Under the pieces are notes generated by a model. The model was not told where the DNA came from. It searched no databases and saw nothing but the letters and a program-made list of their open reading frames with translations. The position numbers and the translations under genes were made by a program. This document shows positions 34,757-43,889 of a DNA stretch of 64,000 nucleotides, one piece after another (position 1 is the first letter of the stretch; each line of letters starts with the position of its first letter). This DNA comes from Velthaea sp965214335 (GTDB taxonomy: Bacteria; Vulcanimicrobiota; Vulcanimicrobiia; Vulcanimicrobiales; Vulcanimicrobiaceae): positions 62,001-126,000 of the forward strand of contig CBDCBO010000005.1 in the NCBI GenBank assembly GCA_965214335.1, in the 5' to 3' direction.

Positions 34757-36538
34757 TCAGGGGCCGAACTGGACGTTGAACGACGGATGATAGCCGCCGA
34801 AATTGAAATAATCCGTCCGTGTCACGTCCATGAGAATTTGCCGGGCGATACGAAAACGAACTTCATTGATCACTTGCCACGGTGCGAGCCCGAAGAGTCC
34901 GGGAATCGGCGCCGGAAAGTCGTGGCCGCGGCGCACGGTAAAGGCGTAATTGAAAAACTGGTTCGGGGTGACGATTGCCGATCCCGTCAACGAGCGCGTC
35001 GTCGAGAAGCCGCGGAAGGTGTCGAAGCCCGAATACGTTACACCTTCGAACACCGGTGCGTATGCGGGATAGAATTCGAGCTGGCGCGCGCCGTAGTAAT
35101 CGCCCAACTGCGTTACGGAAAATGCACCGAGAAACGCCAATTTACTCGTGTAGGTCTTTGAAATCGACGCCGTTGTGGTGGTCGTGTCGATATGATGCGG
35201 CAGCGAAAACCACTGCCGTTGCTTATCGAACGTAAGATTAAAATGTAATGAGGGACTGCCCAGCGGAATCGACGACGTATATAAAGTGAACCCGGCGAAG
35301 TGGTTCCAAATCGTCGGAACGCGCGTTCGATCGCTTCCAAAATAGTCGAGTACGAAACCCTCATCTTGCGCTCCGGGTCGGAGCGGATTTTGCAGACTGC
35401 CCAAACAGAATGCGTACCGTCCGCAGTGGTAGCCGTCGTGTGCTATGCCGACGCCGCTGCGCAGGCGGAAATACACCGGAGGGAAGCGCAGCAATTCCTT
35501 ATCGCTGCCCGTCCAGCTGATCTGCGCATCGGACGGATGATCGTACGCATATTCATTGCTCTGCGTTGATTGGACCGGAAATTGCAGCAGGCTGGTATTA
35601 TATTGGTCGGCGTTCACCGTTACCGCTGAGTGCGGCGCCGAGAACACATACGACAAATTGGCGTACGAGCTTGCGATCTCCGGCTGATAGATGAAGTGCT
35701 GCAGCGTACTGAGCTGGGCGAAGATACGAGCTTCCATTTTTGGCGAGATGCGTTTGTAGGCGATCAGATTGAACTGCCGTTCTTCTTGGGTGAGCGGGTT
35801 CACTGAGAAAACGGCGTAATCGCGGCCCCAAACAAAATGTTGGTCGAACGAAAGGTAAAATTTTCGCAGGCCGTCATAGCGGAGATGCAGCTCGGAGATC
35901 GCGTGCTCCGAGCCTTGATACGGCAGGCCGATATCGAACGACGCGCCGGCAAAAGCGTTCTGAGCGTAGTTCGGATTTGCGGAAAACGTCTGGACCCACG
36001 ACTCGGTCGGAACGTACACGCCCAGCACGTACAGGCGTGAACCGCCGAACTTCACGTTGGTCTTGGGCAAGATCATCGCGGTCGTTGCTGAGATATATGG
36101 TTTTTCGGTGCTGAGATCGGGAATGAAATACGCATCGCCCGGTTGGGCGCGACCCTTGTTGGGGTGGCTGAAATCGAGCCCGAAGTAGGTCCATTTATCG
36201 GGATTGCCGTTGGCCGATAGAAAATAGGAACGGTCGATATCGGGAAAGCCGGCGAACGCGGCTCCCGTTTCGTGCACGCCCGCGCCTTCAATGCGCACGT
36301 TACCGGCAACGAGGTATCGATTGAGTTTGAGGTCCATCGAAAACGACTCACCCGTTACGATGGTCCCGTCCGAGAGCCGTATGTGCACGTGGCCTTCGCC
36401 CGCCACGATATAACGGTTACTGTAATACGAAACGCGATCGGCGCGCAAATCGAGACTCGTGGTCGGTGACGCGTCGGCACAACGAAAGCTTGCCAGCGTT
36501 ATTAAAAGCACGGCGCAGAGTGACAAAACAAAACGCAT
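34757..36538 (-). CDS. LptD/OstA-like outer-membrane protein
   Basis: A 593-residue exported protein. After the signal peptide (FVLSLCAVLLITLASF) comes an OstA-like N-terminal region (LDLRADRVSYYSNRYIVAGEGHVHI, GESFSMDLKLNRYLVAGNVRIEG), then a long alternating, Tyr/Phe-rich region with many amphipathic strands, consistent with a beta-barrel. In diderm bacteria LptD inserts lipopolysaccharide in the outer membrane. The length is on the short side for LptD and the LptD-typical cysteines are not obvious, so it might be a divergent relative. It is divergent from deoB across about 70 bases and opens a three-gene operon. Confidence 0.77.
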   Translation of the reverse strand: MRFVLSLCAVLLITLASFRCADASPTTSLDLRADRVSYYSNRYIVAGEGHVHIRLSDGTIVTGESFSMDLKLNRYLVAGNVRIEGAGVHETGAAFAGFPDIDRSYFLSANGNPDKWTYFGLDFSHPNKGRAQPGDAYFIPDLSTEKPYISATTAMILPKTNVKFGGSRLYVLGVYVPTESWVQTFSANPNYAQNAFAGASFDIGLPYQGSEHAISELHLRYDGLRKFYLSFDQHFVWGRDYAVFSVNPLTQEERQFNLIAYKRISPKMEARIFAQLSTLQHFIYQPEIASSYANLSYVFSAPHSAVTVNADQYNTSLLQFPVQSTQSNEYAYDHPSDAQISWTGSDKELLRFPPVYFRLRSGVGIAHDGYHCGRYAFCLGSLQNPLRPGAQDEGFVLDYFGSDRTRVPTIWNHFAGFTLYTSSIPLGSPSLHFNLTFDKQRQWFSLPHHIDTTTTTASISKTYTSKLAFLGAFSVTQLGDYYGARQLEFYPAYAPVFEGVTYSGFDTFRGFSTTRSLTGSAIVTPNQFFNYAFTVRRGHDFPAPIPGLFGLAPWQVINEVRFRIARQILMDVTRTDYFNFGGYHPSFNVQFGP

Positions 36539-36606
36539 AAGATTCTAAGTTGCCGTTCATCCAAACAGAAGGCGCGCTCCTGCGGTGGCCCGAACCGCGC
36601 CCGACG

Positions 36607-37740
36607 ATGCCTCGCGTGCTTGCATTTGTCATGGACTCGGCCGGAGTTGGTGCGTTACCGGACGCGTCGAGCTATGGTGATGCTGCGCAGGCGAATACCG
36701 TTGGTAACGTAGCGGAACGGCTCGGCGGTTTACATTTGCCGAATTTCGAACAACTCGGATTTGGTTCGATCACGCCGATCCGCGGCGTCGCGCCGGTTGC
36801 CCGGCCGCTCGCGGCAGTCGGCCGTTTGGCGGAGCGGTCCAAAGGCAAGGATACGATTACCGGCCATTGGGAAATGGCGGGCATCGTTACCGACATTCCT
36901 TTTCCAACCTACGCTACGGGCTTTCCGGCCGACGTCGTCGACGCATTCGAGGCGATCTGCGGGAAGGAGCCGCTCGGCAACATTCCTGCCTCGGGTACCG
37001 AAATCATCAGCGATCTTGGGGCGCAGCATCAGCGGACCGGCCGCCCGATCCTGTACACGTCGGCCGATTCGGTTTTTCAAGTGGCGGCCCATGAAGATAC
37101 GGTTCCGCTGGCGACGCTGTACGCGTGGTGCGAAGCGGCCCGGGCGATGCTGGTCCCGCCGCACGCGGTAAACCGCGTTATTGCGCGACCTTTTACAGGT
37201 TCGCCCGGGAACTATACGCGAACACCGAACCGACGAGATTACGCGTTGCCGCCGCCGCCGAGTATTCTCGACCGGTTGGCCACGCTCGGAACTCCCGTTC
37301 ACGCAGTTGGTAAGATTTGCGATATTTATTGCGGGCACGGCATTGCTTCGTCGGTACGAGTTGTCGACAACGCCGATGCGGTTGAAAAGGCGTTACATAT
37401 TGCCGACGGTACCGAGCACGGCTTTATCTTCGTGAACCTCAATGACTTCGACAGCAAGTTCGGTCACCGCCGCAACGTCCGTGGCTACGGCGACGCGCTC
37501 GAGCGCTTGGACGCCGCAATTCCCGCCATCCGGGCCCGCATCCGGCCCGGCGATGCTTTGTTCTTCACGGCCGACCATGGCTGCGATCCAACCGCGCCCG
37601 GCACCGACCACACCCGCGAATACGTGCCGTTCGTTGAATATGGCACCGAACGGACGGGCGATATCGGCGTCGTTCCCGGTTTAGCGCACGTCGGTGAACG
37701 CGTTGCTGCGGTGTTAGAAGCCGGGAGAGTGGCGGTGTGA
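36607..37740 (+). CDS. deoB: Phosphopentomutase
   Basis: A 377-residue alkaline-phosphatase-fold enzyme interconverting (deoxy)ribose-1-phosphate and -5-phosphate with Mn2+. FVMDSAGVGALPDA, KGKDTITGHWEM with the phosphorylated Thr, FVNLNDFDSKFGHRR and FTADHGCDPTAPGTDHTRE are conserved. The start at ATG 36607 gives the family N-terminus; the frame is open to 36550. It completes, with punA and pdp, the salvage of nucleosides to pentose phosphates. It overlaps the following sugar-transferase gene by 4 bases. Confidence 0.95.
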   Translation: MPRVLAFVMDSAGVGALPDASSYGDAAQANTVGNVAERLGGLHLPNFEQLGFGSITPIRGVAPVARPLAAVGRLAERSKGKDTITGHWEMAGIVTDIPFPTYATGFPADVVDAFEAICGKEPLGNIPASGTEIISDLGAQHQRTGRPILYTSADSVFQVAAHEDTVPLATLYAWCEAARAMLVPPHAVNRVIARPFTGSPGNYTRTPNRRDYALPPPPSILDRLATLGTPVHAVGKICDIYCGHGIASSVRVVDNADAVEKALHIADGTEHGFIFVNLNDFDSKFGHRRNVRGYGDALERLDAAIPAIRARIRPGDALFFTADHGCDPTAPGTDHTREYVPFVEYGTERTGDIGVVPGLAHVGERVAAVLEAGRVAV

Positions 37741-38408
37741 CCGAAGTTCTACGGCCGACCGCTCCGTCACCACGCCGCATCCGAACCAAGCGCCGCGCCG
37801 TTCCACGAGCTTGGTTCGCTCTCAAGCGCCTTATCGACGTGGTGGTTTCGGTCTTCGTTTTAGCCGTGACGGCGCCGATCGTATTCGCAGCGATGCTCGG
37901 TATTTTTCTCGTGACCGGGGGCTCGCCGATCTTCATGCAAGAGCGTGTCGGGCGCGACGGACGTTCGTTCCGGATGTGCAAATTACGCACGATGGTCAAC
38001 GGCGCGCACCTTCTGCACGCCGATATGCGGCCGTATAGCGAAGTCGACGGGCCGGTGTTCAAGATGCGTGACGATCCGCGCTTGCATGCCCTGGGAGCAT
38101 TCTTGCGCCGCACGAGCATCGATGAGATTCCGAATTTTCTCAACGTGCTGCGCGGTGAGATGGCGGCGGTCGGACCGCGCCCGCCGTTGCCATCTGAAGT
38201 CGCCGATTACGACGACTTCGCGCGCCGGCGTTTGGAAGTGAAGCCGGGCGTTACGTGTCTCTGGCAGATTTCAGGTCGCTCCGAGCTGTCGTTCGAGGCG
38301 TGGATGGCGCTCGACAATGCGTACATCGATCGCTGGTCGCCGTTACTGGATCTGCGCATCATCCTTGCGACCATCCCCGCGGTCATCCGCGGGATCGGCG
38401 CCCATTAG
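37737..38408 (+). CDS. Initiating sugar-phosphate transferase (WcaJ/RfbP type)
   Basis: A 223-residue polyprenyl-phosphate hexose-1-phosphate transferase. One N-terminal re-entrant hydrophobic helix (FALKRLIDVVVSVFVLAVTA) is followed by the conserved core QERVGRDGRSFRMCKLRTM, FKMRDDPRLHALGAFLRRTSIDEIPNFLNVLRGEM, VGPRPPLPSEV and RLEVKPGVTCLWQISGRS. It starts a lipid-linked repeat unit by moving hexose-1-P onto undecaprenyl phosphate. GTG 37737 overlaps the deoB stop (GTGA). It marks the left end of the main polysaccharide locus. Confidence 0.93.
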   Translation: MTEVLRPTAPSPRRIRTKRRAVPRAWFALKRLIDVVVSVFVLAVTAPIVFAAMLGIFLVTGGSPIFMQERVGRDGRSFRMCKLRTMVNGAHLLHADMRPYSEVDGPVFKMRDDPRLHALGAFLRRTSIDEIPNFLNVLRGEMAAVGPRPPLPSEVADYDDFARRRLEVKPGVTCLWQISGRSELSFEAWMALDNAYIDRWSPLLDLRIILATIPAVIRGIGAH

Positions 38409-39996
38409 CCGCCGACTTTCCGTCGTCAGCGAGCCGGCGCCGGCACGGCGGCTGGCGCGTTCAACCGTTCTGGTCATGTCGGCGACGCTGGCTTCAACGG
38501 CGCTGGGGTTCGCGCGTGAAGTGGTAACCGCCCGATTCTTCGGGGCCAGCTGGCAACTCGACGCGTTTCTTTCCGCGCTCGTCGTGCCGACGATCCTGTT
38601 CGGTGTTTTTAACGGCGCGCTGGTGAGTGCGCTGGTGCCGATCTTCGCAACGTATGTATCGACCGGCCGCGAAGCCGACGCGGCGCGCCTGGCATACACG
38701 CTCATCGTCGGTATTTCCATTATCCTGGCCGCCGCTACCGTCGGTGGTTGGATTTTGGCGCCGTATTACGTTCCGCTCATCGTTCATTTTCCGCAAGAAC
38801 AATTGGCGATCGTGGTCGAGATGACGCGCTGGCTGCTGCCGATGATCGTGGCGACGTCGCTGGCGGGCATCGTCGCGGCGTTGCTCAACGCGCATCAGCG
38901 GTTCGGCGCGGCGGCGCTGCAGGGCGTCGCGCTCAACGCGGCGGTTATCGCGGCGGTCGAACTCGGGTTCGGGCGCTACGGTATCTGGACGCTCATCATC
39001 GGAACGGTGCTCGGGTATTTCGCCCAACTCGCCGTGCAAGTACCCGAGCTCCGGTCGCTCGGTGGTGGGCGGCCGCGCATCGATTTCACGCATCCGGGCA
39101 TCAAGCAGGTTCTCGCTACGCTGGGCCCGGTTGCCGTCGGTTCGGCCGCCGGTCAGATCGCGCTGTGTTTCGACCGGTTTTTCGCCTCGGGCTTGAATGC
39201 GGGCTCGATCTCGGGCATGAATTACGCGGTCAAGATCGTCGGTTTCCCGCAGCAGCTGTTCGTGACCGCGATTGCGACGGTTATCTTTCCGGTATTCGCA
39301 AGTCAGTTTGCCAACCGTAACCGGTTGGCGATGCGGCGCAGCATCGCGACGAGTCTGCAGCTCGTGGCGTTTTGCACCGTTCCCTCGGCGCTGGGATTGA
39401 TCATGCTGGCCGGACCGATTGTGCGGACGCTGTTCGAACGCGGCGCCTTCACGCCCGAGGCGACGGCGCTATGTGCGGCGCTGTTGCCGTATGCCGCGGC
39501 CGGACTTATCGCGCTCGCGGCCAACGTCGTGCTGACGCGCTGTACGTTCGCCTGCGGGCAAGCCCGGCTCACGGTGACGGCATCCGTCGCCGCCGTCGTG
39601 CTCAACGTCCTCTTGTCGATCGCGCTACTGCCCTCGCTCGGTGCGCGCGGCCTATTGCTGGCCAATACGATAAGCCAAACGCTACAAACGGTGGCGCTCG
39701 GTCTCATCGCCTGGCGGGTGGTGGGCGGTTTCGACGCGCTCGCGGTGGGCCGTTCGTTTCTAAAAATTCTGGGCTGCAGCACGATCATGGTCGCGGCGTT
39801 GCTGGTCGTGCAATCGTTTGAGCCGCCGGTTGTGAGCGGCGAGTTGCCGCGTATCGTGTCGCTCGGCGAACATTTAGCCTTCGGCGCGGCGGTGTTCTTG
39901 GGCTTAGCCCGGCTGTTCGATTCCGAGGAAGTCCATCTGGCCATCGCGTTATTCGTCCGGCGGCAGCGGCCGCGCGATCTCGTTCCGTTGCCGTGA
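38365..39996 (+). CDS. MurJ/Wzx-type lipid flippase (MviN family)
   Basis: About 540 residues and fourteen or so hydrophobic helices. STVLVMSATLASTALGFAREVVTARFFGASW at the start of helix 1, PTILFGVFNGALVSALVPIF, and ERGAFTPEA before the eleventh helix are MurJ hallmarks. It flips lipid-linked precursors: peptidoglycan lipid II or, given its position, a polysaccharide unit. The conserved N-terminus starts near codon 38404 (ATT, overlapping the previous stop TAG); canonical starts are TTG 38365, ATG 38317 or an internal ATG 38476. I list TTG 38365, but a rare ATT start is possible. It overlaps the ligase gene by 4 bases. Confidence 0.9.
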   Translation: MRPSPRSSAGSAPISRRLSVVSEPAPARRLARSTVLVMSATLASTALGFAREVVTARFFGASWQLDAFLSALVVPTILFGVFNGALVSALVPIFATYVSTGREADAARLAYTLIVGISIILAAATVGGWILAPYYVPLIVHFPQEQLAIVVEMTRWLLPMIVATSLAGIVAALLNAHQRFGAAALQGVALNAAVIAAVELGFGRYGIWTLIIGTVLGYFAQLAVQVPELRSLGGGRPRIDFTHPGIKQVLATLGPVAVGSAAGQIALCFDRFFASGLNAGSISGMNYAVKIVGFPQQLFVTAIATVIFPVFASQFANRNRLAMRRSIATSLQLVAFCTVPSALGLIMLAGPIVRTLFERGAFTPEATALCAALLPYAAAGLIALAANVVLTRCTFACGQARLTVTASVAAVVLNVLLSIALLPSLGARGLLLANTISQTLQTVALGLIAWRVVGGFDALAVGRSFLKILGCSTIMVAALLVVQSFEPPVVSGELPRIVSLGEHLAFGAAVFLGLARLFDSEEVHLAIALFVRRQRPRDLVPLP

Positions 39997-41336
39997 GCGG
40001 GCTGCCGTTCCACCCCTGGACCATCACGCTGCGCACCGAGCAGCACGTTCCGCTCGACGCGGTCAGCGTCGCGCTGTACATCGCGACGGCCATCATCGTT
40101 GGTGTGCTGACGTATCGCCGGCCGGCCTTGGGCATCGCGGCGCTGGTGCTCGTCGCGCCGTTCTCGCTCGCGCGCTACATCGGCCCGACGACGATAACGC
40201 TGCTCAAAGCCGGATTGCTCGGGCTATTCGTTGCTTTAGCTCTGCGCCGGCCGGGAGTTCGGGCATTCGGCACCGCGCCCGTGTATGCCGTGCTGGCCAC
40301 GTTCGGCGTTTTGGAACTTGCCATCGGCTTGAGCGCGATTCACGCCCAATATCACGCGCCGGTGCTACGCGAAGCGCTCAAGGTCGCAGAATACGCGGCG
40401 CTGTTCACCGGCGCGGTCATCGCGTACGCGGGCGATCCTGACGACCGGCCGTTCTGGCGCGCGCTGGAAACCGTCGTCGTGCTGGTTTGCGGATCCGCGC
40501 TCGTTCAATATGTCAGCGGTGCGAGCAGCGGCATTTTTATCGGGCACCACGGGGTGCCCCGCATCGCCGGTGCGCTCGAAGGGCCGAATCAGCTCGCCGG
40601 CTGGCTGGAAATAGCGATCCCGGTCGTGTTCGCGCGCAATCTGCTGCATCGCGACGGCGTGCTCGTTGCGATCCTGATCGTCGCTGCGATTACTGAAGTG
40701 TTGACGTTCTCGCGAGCCGGAATCGTGGCCACCATGTTTGCCTGCGCGCTCGTGCTTGTGGTCATGCGGACGCCGCGTGCGGTCGGCATGCGATTCGCCA
40801 TCGCGACGATCGTCATGACCGCCGTCGTGGGGCTCGCGGCTGTCCGAGCCGGCTTACCGCCGCGTTATTTTTCGCTCGACCAAGTGCCGCAACAAGCCGA
40901 TCATTTGGGCAATCGCGCCGAGCTGTGGCATGCGGCAATCGCGCTCTGGCAAAGTTCGCCGCTCGTCGGCGTCGGCGCCGGAAACTATGAATTCGTGCTA
41001 GCGCGAGTCGGTTTGTTCGGCGTGCGCACTCACGCCAACAGCATCTATCTGCAGAGCCTGGCCGAAGGCGGCATCGTGATGCTCGGCGCGACGCTCGCTT
41101 CGTTCATCACCGTGCTCGTCATGTTAGCCCGATCGGCGGTCCGCCGGCCGATCGTGGTCGGTATGTTGGCTGCGACCGCCGCGGTCGCGTTGCACCAAAT
41201 ATTCGACGATCTGTTCTTTTTCCCCAAAGTCGGCTCGATGTATTGGCTGACCTTGGGCGTCGCGGTCGCCGAGATGTCGGCGCAGGCGCTGTTCGAACGA
41301 CGCCGGGCGCGCGCGTTCGCGCCGGTGGTCGCCTAG
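39993..41336 (+). CDS. O-antigen ligase/polymerase family membrane protein
   Basis: A 447-residue protein with about twelve transmembrane helices and the Wzy_C/WaaL-type periplasmic loop: EGPNQLAGWLEI, LTFSRAGIV, GNRAELWHAAIALWQSSPLVGVGAGNYE and RTHANSIYLQSLAEGG. Such proteins polymerise repeat units or attach glycan to a lipid carrier in the periplasm. GTG 39993 overlaps the flippase stop (GTGA) and its TAG is directly followed by the next ATG, so it is part of the same translational unit. Confidence 0.92.
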   Translation: MSGLPFHPWTITLRTEQHVPLDAVSVALYIATAIIVGVLTYRRPALGIAALVLVAPFSLARYIGPTTITLLKAGLLGLFVALALRRPGVRAFGTAPVYAVLATFGVLELAIGLSAIHAQYHAPVLREALKVAEYAALFTGAVIAYAGDPDDRPFWRALETVVVLVCGSALVQYVSGASSGIFIGHHGVPRIAGALEGPNQLAGWLEIAIPVVFARNLLHRDGVLVAILIVAAITEVLTFSRAGIVATMFACALVLVVMRTPRAVGMRFAIATIVMTAVVGLAAVRAGLPPRYFSLDQVPQQADHLGNRAELWHAAIALWQSSPLVGVGAGNYEFVLARVGLFGVRTHANSIYLQSLAEGGIVMLGATLASFITVLVMLARSAVRRPIVVGMLAATAAVALHQIFDDLFFFPKVGSMYWLTLGVAVAEMSAQALFERRRARAFAPVVA

Positions 41337-43889
41337 ATGGCGCTGCTGCACACGCGTCGCATCGCGCTCGTCGCGCCGTTCTTCGGGCGTGAAGCGGGTG
41401 AACCGCAAGAACGCTTCGCGTTTGAATTCGCGGCGCAGATCGCGCTACGCGGCGGCACGCTCGTCGTGCTGACGACCTGTGCGCGGTCGGCCGCCGACGA
41501 TTGGGCGGCCAATTACTATCGCGCCGGCCGCGACGCCACCGAGGCGTTTCCGATCGAGCGCTTTAAAGTCGAGCCGCGCGACCGCCCGGCGTATAGCGCG
41601 GCAGTGCTCGCGCTTTCCGCCGGCGGCGCGACGTCGCTCGCCGACGCCGAAGCCTATCTCAATGAGGGCGTGCGCAGCCCCGGTTTGCTCGCGCACCTGC
41701 GCCGCGTTGCCGACGCGTACGATGCCTTTATTTTCACTCCCTATAACGCCGCCACCACGCTGCAAGCCTTGCCGTTCGCGGCCGAACGCGCGATCGTCAT
41801 GCCGCAACTCGACACCGATCCGGTGCGCTTCACCGCGGTGGTGCGCGAGCGGCTGTTAGGTGCGCGCGCGTATTTGCTGCGCGACGACGCCGAGCGGGAG
41901 TCGCTCATCGCGGTGCTGGGCGGCGGCATCGGACCGCGCTGCCGGGTGATCGGCCCGCTCAACGGCGATCCGGCCGGCTGGGACCGGGCGCTGGCCGACA
42001 TCGATGCGGTCGTCGATAATCTGGCCGCGCTCGACGACGGCCGTTCGCGCGAACGGGCGCTCGCGCAAGTCGCGTATTTGTATCCCGTCGTGCGCCGTCA
42101 GCGCAGCCTGATCATCGCGATGCAGCAAAGCCGCTTCTGGCAGATTCGAAACGCCTGGTTCGGACTCAAAAAACAGTTGCGCTTCAAAGGTGAAGACGTG
42201 CTGCCGCAGCTGTCGCCCGAAACCGCGGCGGCCGAGTTGAGCGCCGTCGGCGATCCGTATTTTTTGTGGCGCGAACGCAACGCGCTGCGACCGGCCGATA
42301 TCGATCGCTTTCGGTCGATGGCGCGGGTGTTGGCGCGGCGGCCGGCGTTCGGTGTGGTTCTGTACGCGAGCGCGGCTGAGCCCGAATTCCTGGAGCTCAC
42401 GGTCCGCTCGCTCGAACTGCAAGTGTGGTCCGATTGGGAGGCGGCCCTTGTCCTGCCGCCGGCGGCGCCGCAGCGTGTGCTCGCGATTGGGCGAGCGATC
42501 GCGGCGCGCGAACCGCGGGTGCGGGTCGTCGCGGAATCCGATGCGGCGTACGTGGCCCATTCGAACGCCACGTTCGTGCTCGCGCTCGACGCGGGCGACG
42601 TGCTCGAAGCCGATGCGTTATTTGCCTGCGCGCTGGCCGCCAACGTCGATCCGGGCCTAAGCGTGTTCTACGCCGACGAAGATGAGATCGACGAACGCGG
42701 CGGCTTCCGGGCTCCGCGCATGAAGCCCGATTGGTCGCCCGACACGCTGCTTTCGCGCGATTACATCGGCCGTCCGTGCATGCTCGAAACGGCCGCGCTG
42801 CGGCGCGCCGGCGGCCTGCGGCCGCAGTTCGGCGCCGCGATGTGGTACGACGCGCTGCTGCGGATGACCGAAGAAAAATCCAGCGTCGTGCACGAAGCGC
42901 GCGTCTTATACCATCGGCGCGGCAGTCGCCCTACGCGCGGCGAACAAATTCGTGCGGCGCTCGTCGCTGCGGTCGCGCGCCGCGGCATCGACGGCGCGGT
43001 CGTTGCGCTGCCGGCCGCGGGCGGCGAGCATTTCGCGGTGCGCTACGCGCTGCGTGGCGACGAGCGCGTGACGATCGTCATTCCGACCCGCGACCGGGCG
43101 GAGCTGCTGGGTCCGTGTCTGGAGTCAATTTTCTCGCGCTCGACGTTCGCTGCATTCGAGGTGCTCGTCGTCGACAACGGCAGCCGCGAAAGCGCGACGG
43201 CGGAACTGTTGGCCAATTGGACCCGCCGCGAGCCGCAGCGCTTCCGCTCGCTGCGCGCTGATATTCCGTTTAATTACTCGCAGCTCAATAATCTGGCGGT
43301 CGCGGCGACCGATGCGCCGTTCGTGCTGTTTCTCAACAACGACACGGTGGTGATCAGCGAGGATTGGATCGAGTCGCTACTCGGTTCGGCCGCGCAACCG
43401 GAGATCGGCGCCGTCGGCGCGCTGCTGGTATATCCCGATGACAGCGTGCAGCACAGCGGCATACTGCTGGGCATTCTTGGCTTGGGCGGTCACGCGCATC
43501 GCTTTGTCTCGGCTCAATCGCCGGGGCATTTTGGGGCGTTGCAGGCACCCACCAATTACAGCGCCGTGACGGCCGCCTGCATGATGGTCGAACGCGCGAA
43601 GTTCTTGGCCGTCGGCGGGTTCGATCCGGCGTTAGCGGTCGCGTTCAACGATGTGGACCTGTGCTTGCGCTTAGCTGCCGCGGGCCGGCGCAGCGTGTAT
43701 CTGCCGTACGTGCGCCTGTATCACTTCGAATCAAAAACGCGCGGCGGCGACGATACGCCGGCCAAAATCCGGCGGGCGATGGATGAGATCGCGTTCGTGC
43801 AGTCGCGCTGGCCCGCCGTCGCGGCGCGCGATCCGTATTACAATCCCAATCTCACCGTCGATGCCGAGGATTTCTCACTCCGCATATGA
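41337..43889 (+). CDS. Large multi-domain glycosyltransferase (N-terminal domain plus two GT2-like domains)
   Basis: An 850-residue soluble protein. Residues about 1-290 contain RIALVAPFFGREAGEPQERF and a GT4-like layout ending in QQSRFWQIRNAW. About 330-545 is a GT2-like domain with FYADEDEIDERGG but a degraded donor-binding start (FGVVLYASAAEP) and DAGDVL instead of a DHDD motif, so it may be non-catalytic. About 575-850 is a complete GT2 domain: VTIVIPTRDRAELLGPCL, LVVDNGS, LFLNNDTVV, AVTAACMMV, FDPALAVAFNDVDLCLRL. It resembles RfbC-type proteins that build O-antigen in the cytoplasm. It overlaps the next gene by 4 bases. Confidence 0.9.
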   Translation: MALLHTRRIALVAPFFGREAGEPQERFAFEFAAQIALRGGTLVVLTTCARSAADDWAANYYRAGRDATEAFPIERFKVEPRDRPAYSAAVLALSAGGATSLADAEAYLNEGVRSPGLLAHLRRVADAYDAFIFTPYNAATTLQALPFAAERAIVMPQLDTDPVRFTAVVRERLLGARAYLLRDDAERESLIAVLGGGIGPRCRVIGPLNGDPAGWDRALADIDAVVDNLAALDDGRSRERALAQVAYLYPVVRRQRSLIIAMQQSRFWQIRNAWFGLKKQLRFKGEDVLPQLSPETAAAELSAVGDPYFLWRERNALRPADIDRFRSMARVLARRPAFGVVLYASAAEPEFLELTVRSLELQVWSDWEAALVLPPAAPQRVLAIGRAIAAREPRVRVVAESDAAYVAHSNATFVLALDAGDVLEADALFACALAANVDPGLSVFYADEDEIDERGGFRAPRMKPDWSPDTLLSRDYIGRPCMLETAALRRAGGLRPQFGAAMWYDALLRMTEEKSSVVHEARVLYHRRGSRPTRGEQIRAALVAAVARRGIDGAVVALPAAGGEHFAVRYALRGDERVTIVIPTRDRAELLGPCLESIFSRSTFAAFEVLVVDNGSRESATAELLANWTRREPQRFRSLRADIPFNYSQLNNLAVAATDAPFVLFLNNDTVVISEDWIESLLGSAAQPEIGAVGALLVYPDDSVQHSGILLGILGLGGHAHRFVSAQSPGHFGALQAPTNYSAVTAACMMVERAKFLAVGGFDPALAVAFNDVDLCLRLAAAGRRSVYLPYVRLYHFESKTRGGDDTPAKIRRAMDEIAFVQSRWPAVAARDPYYNPNLTVDAEDFSLRI

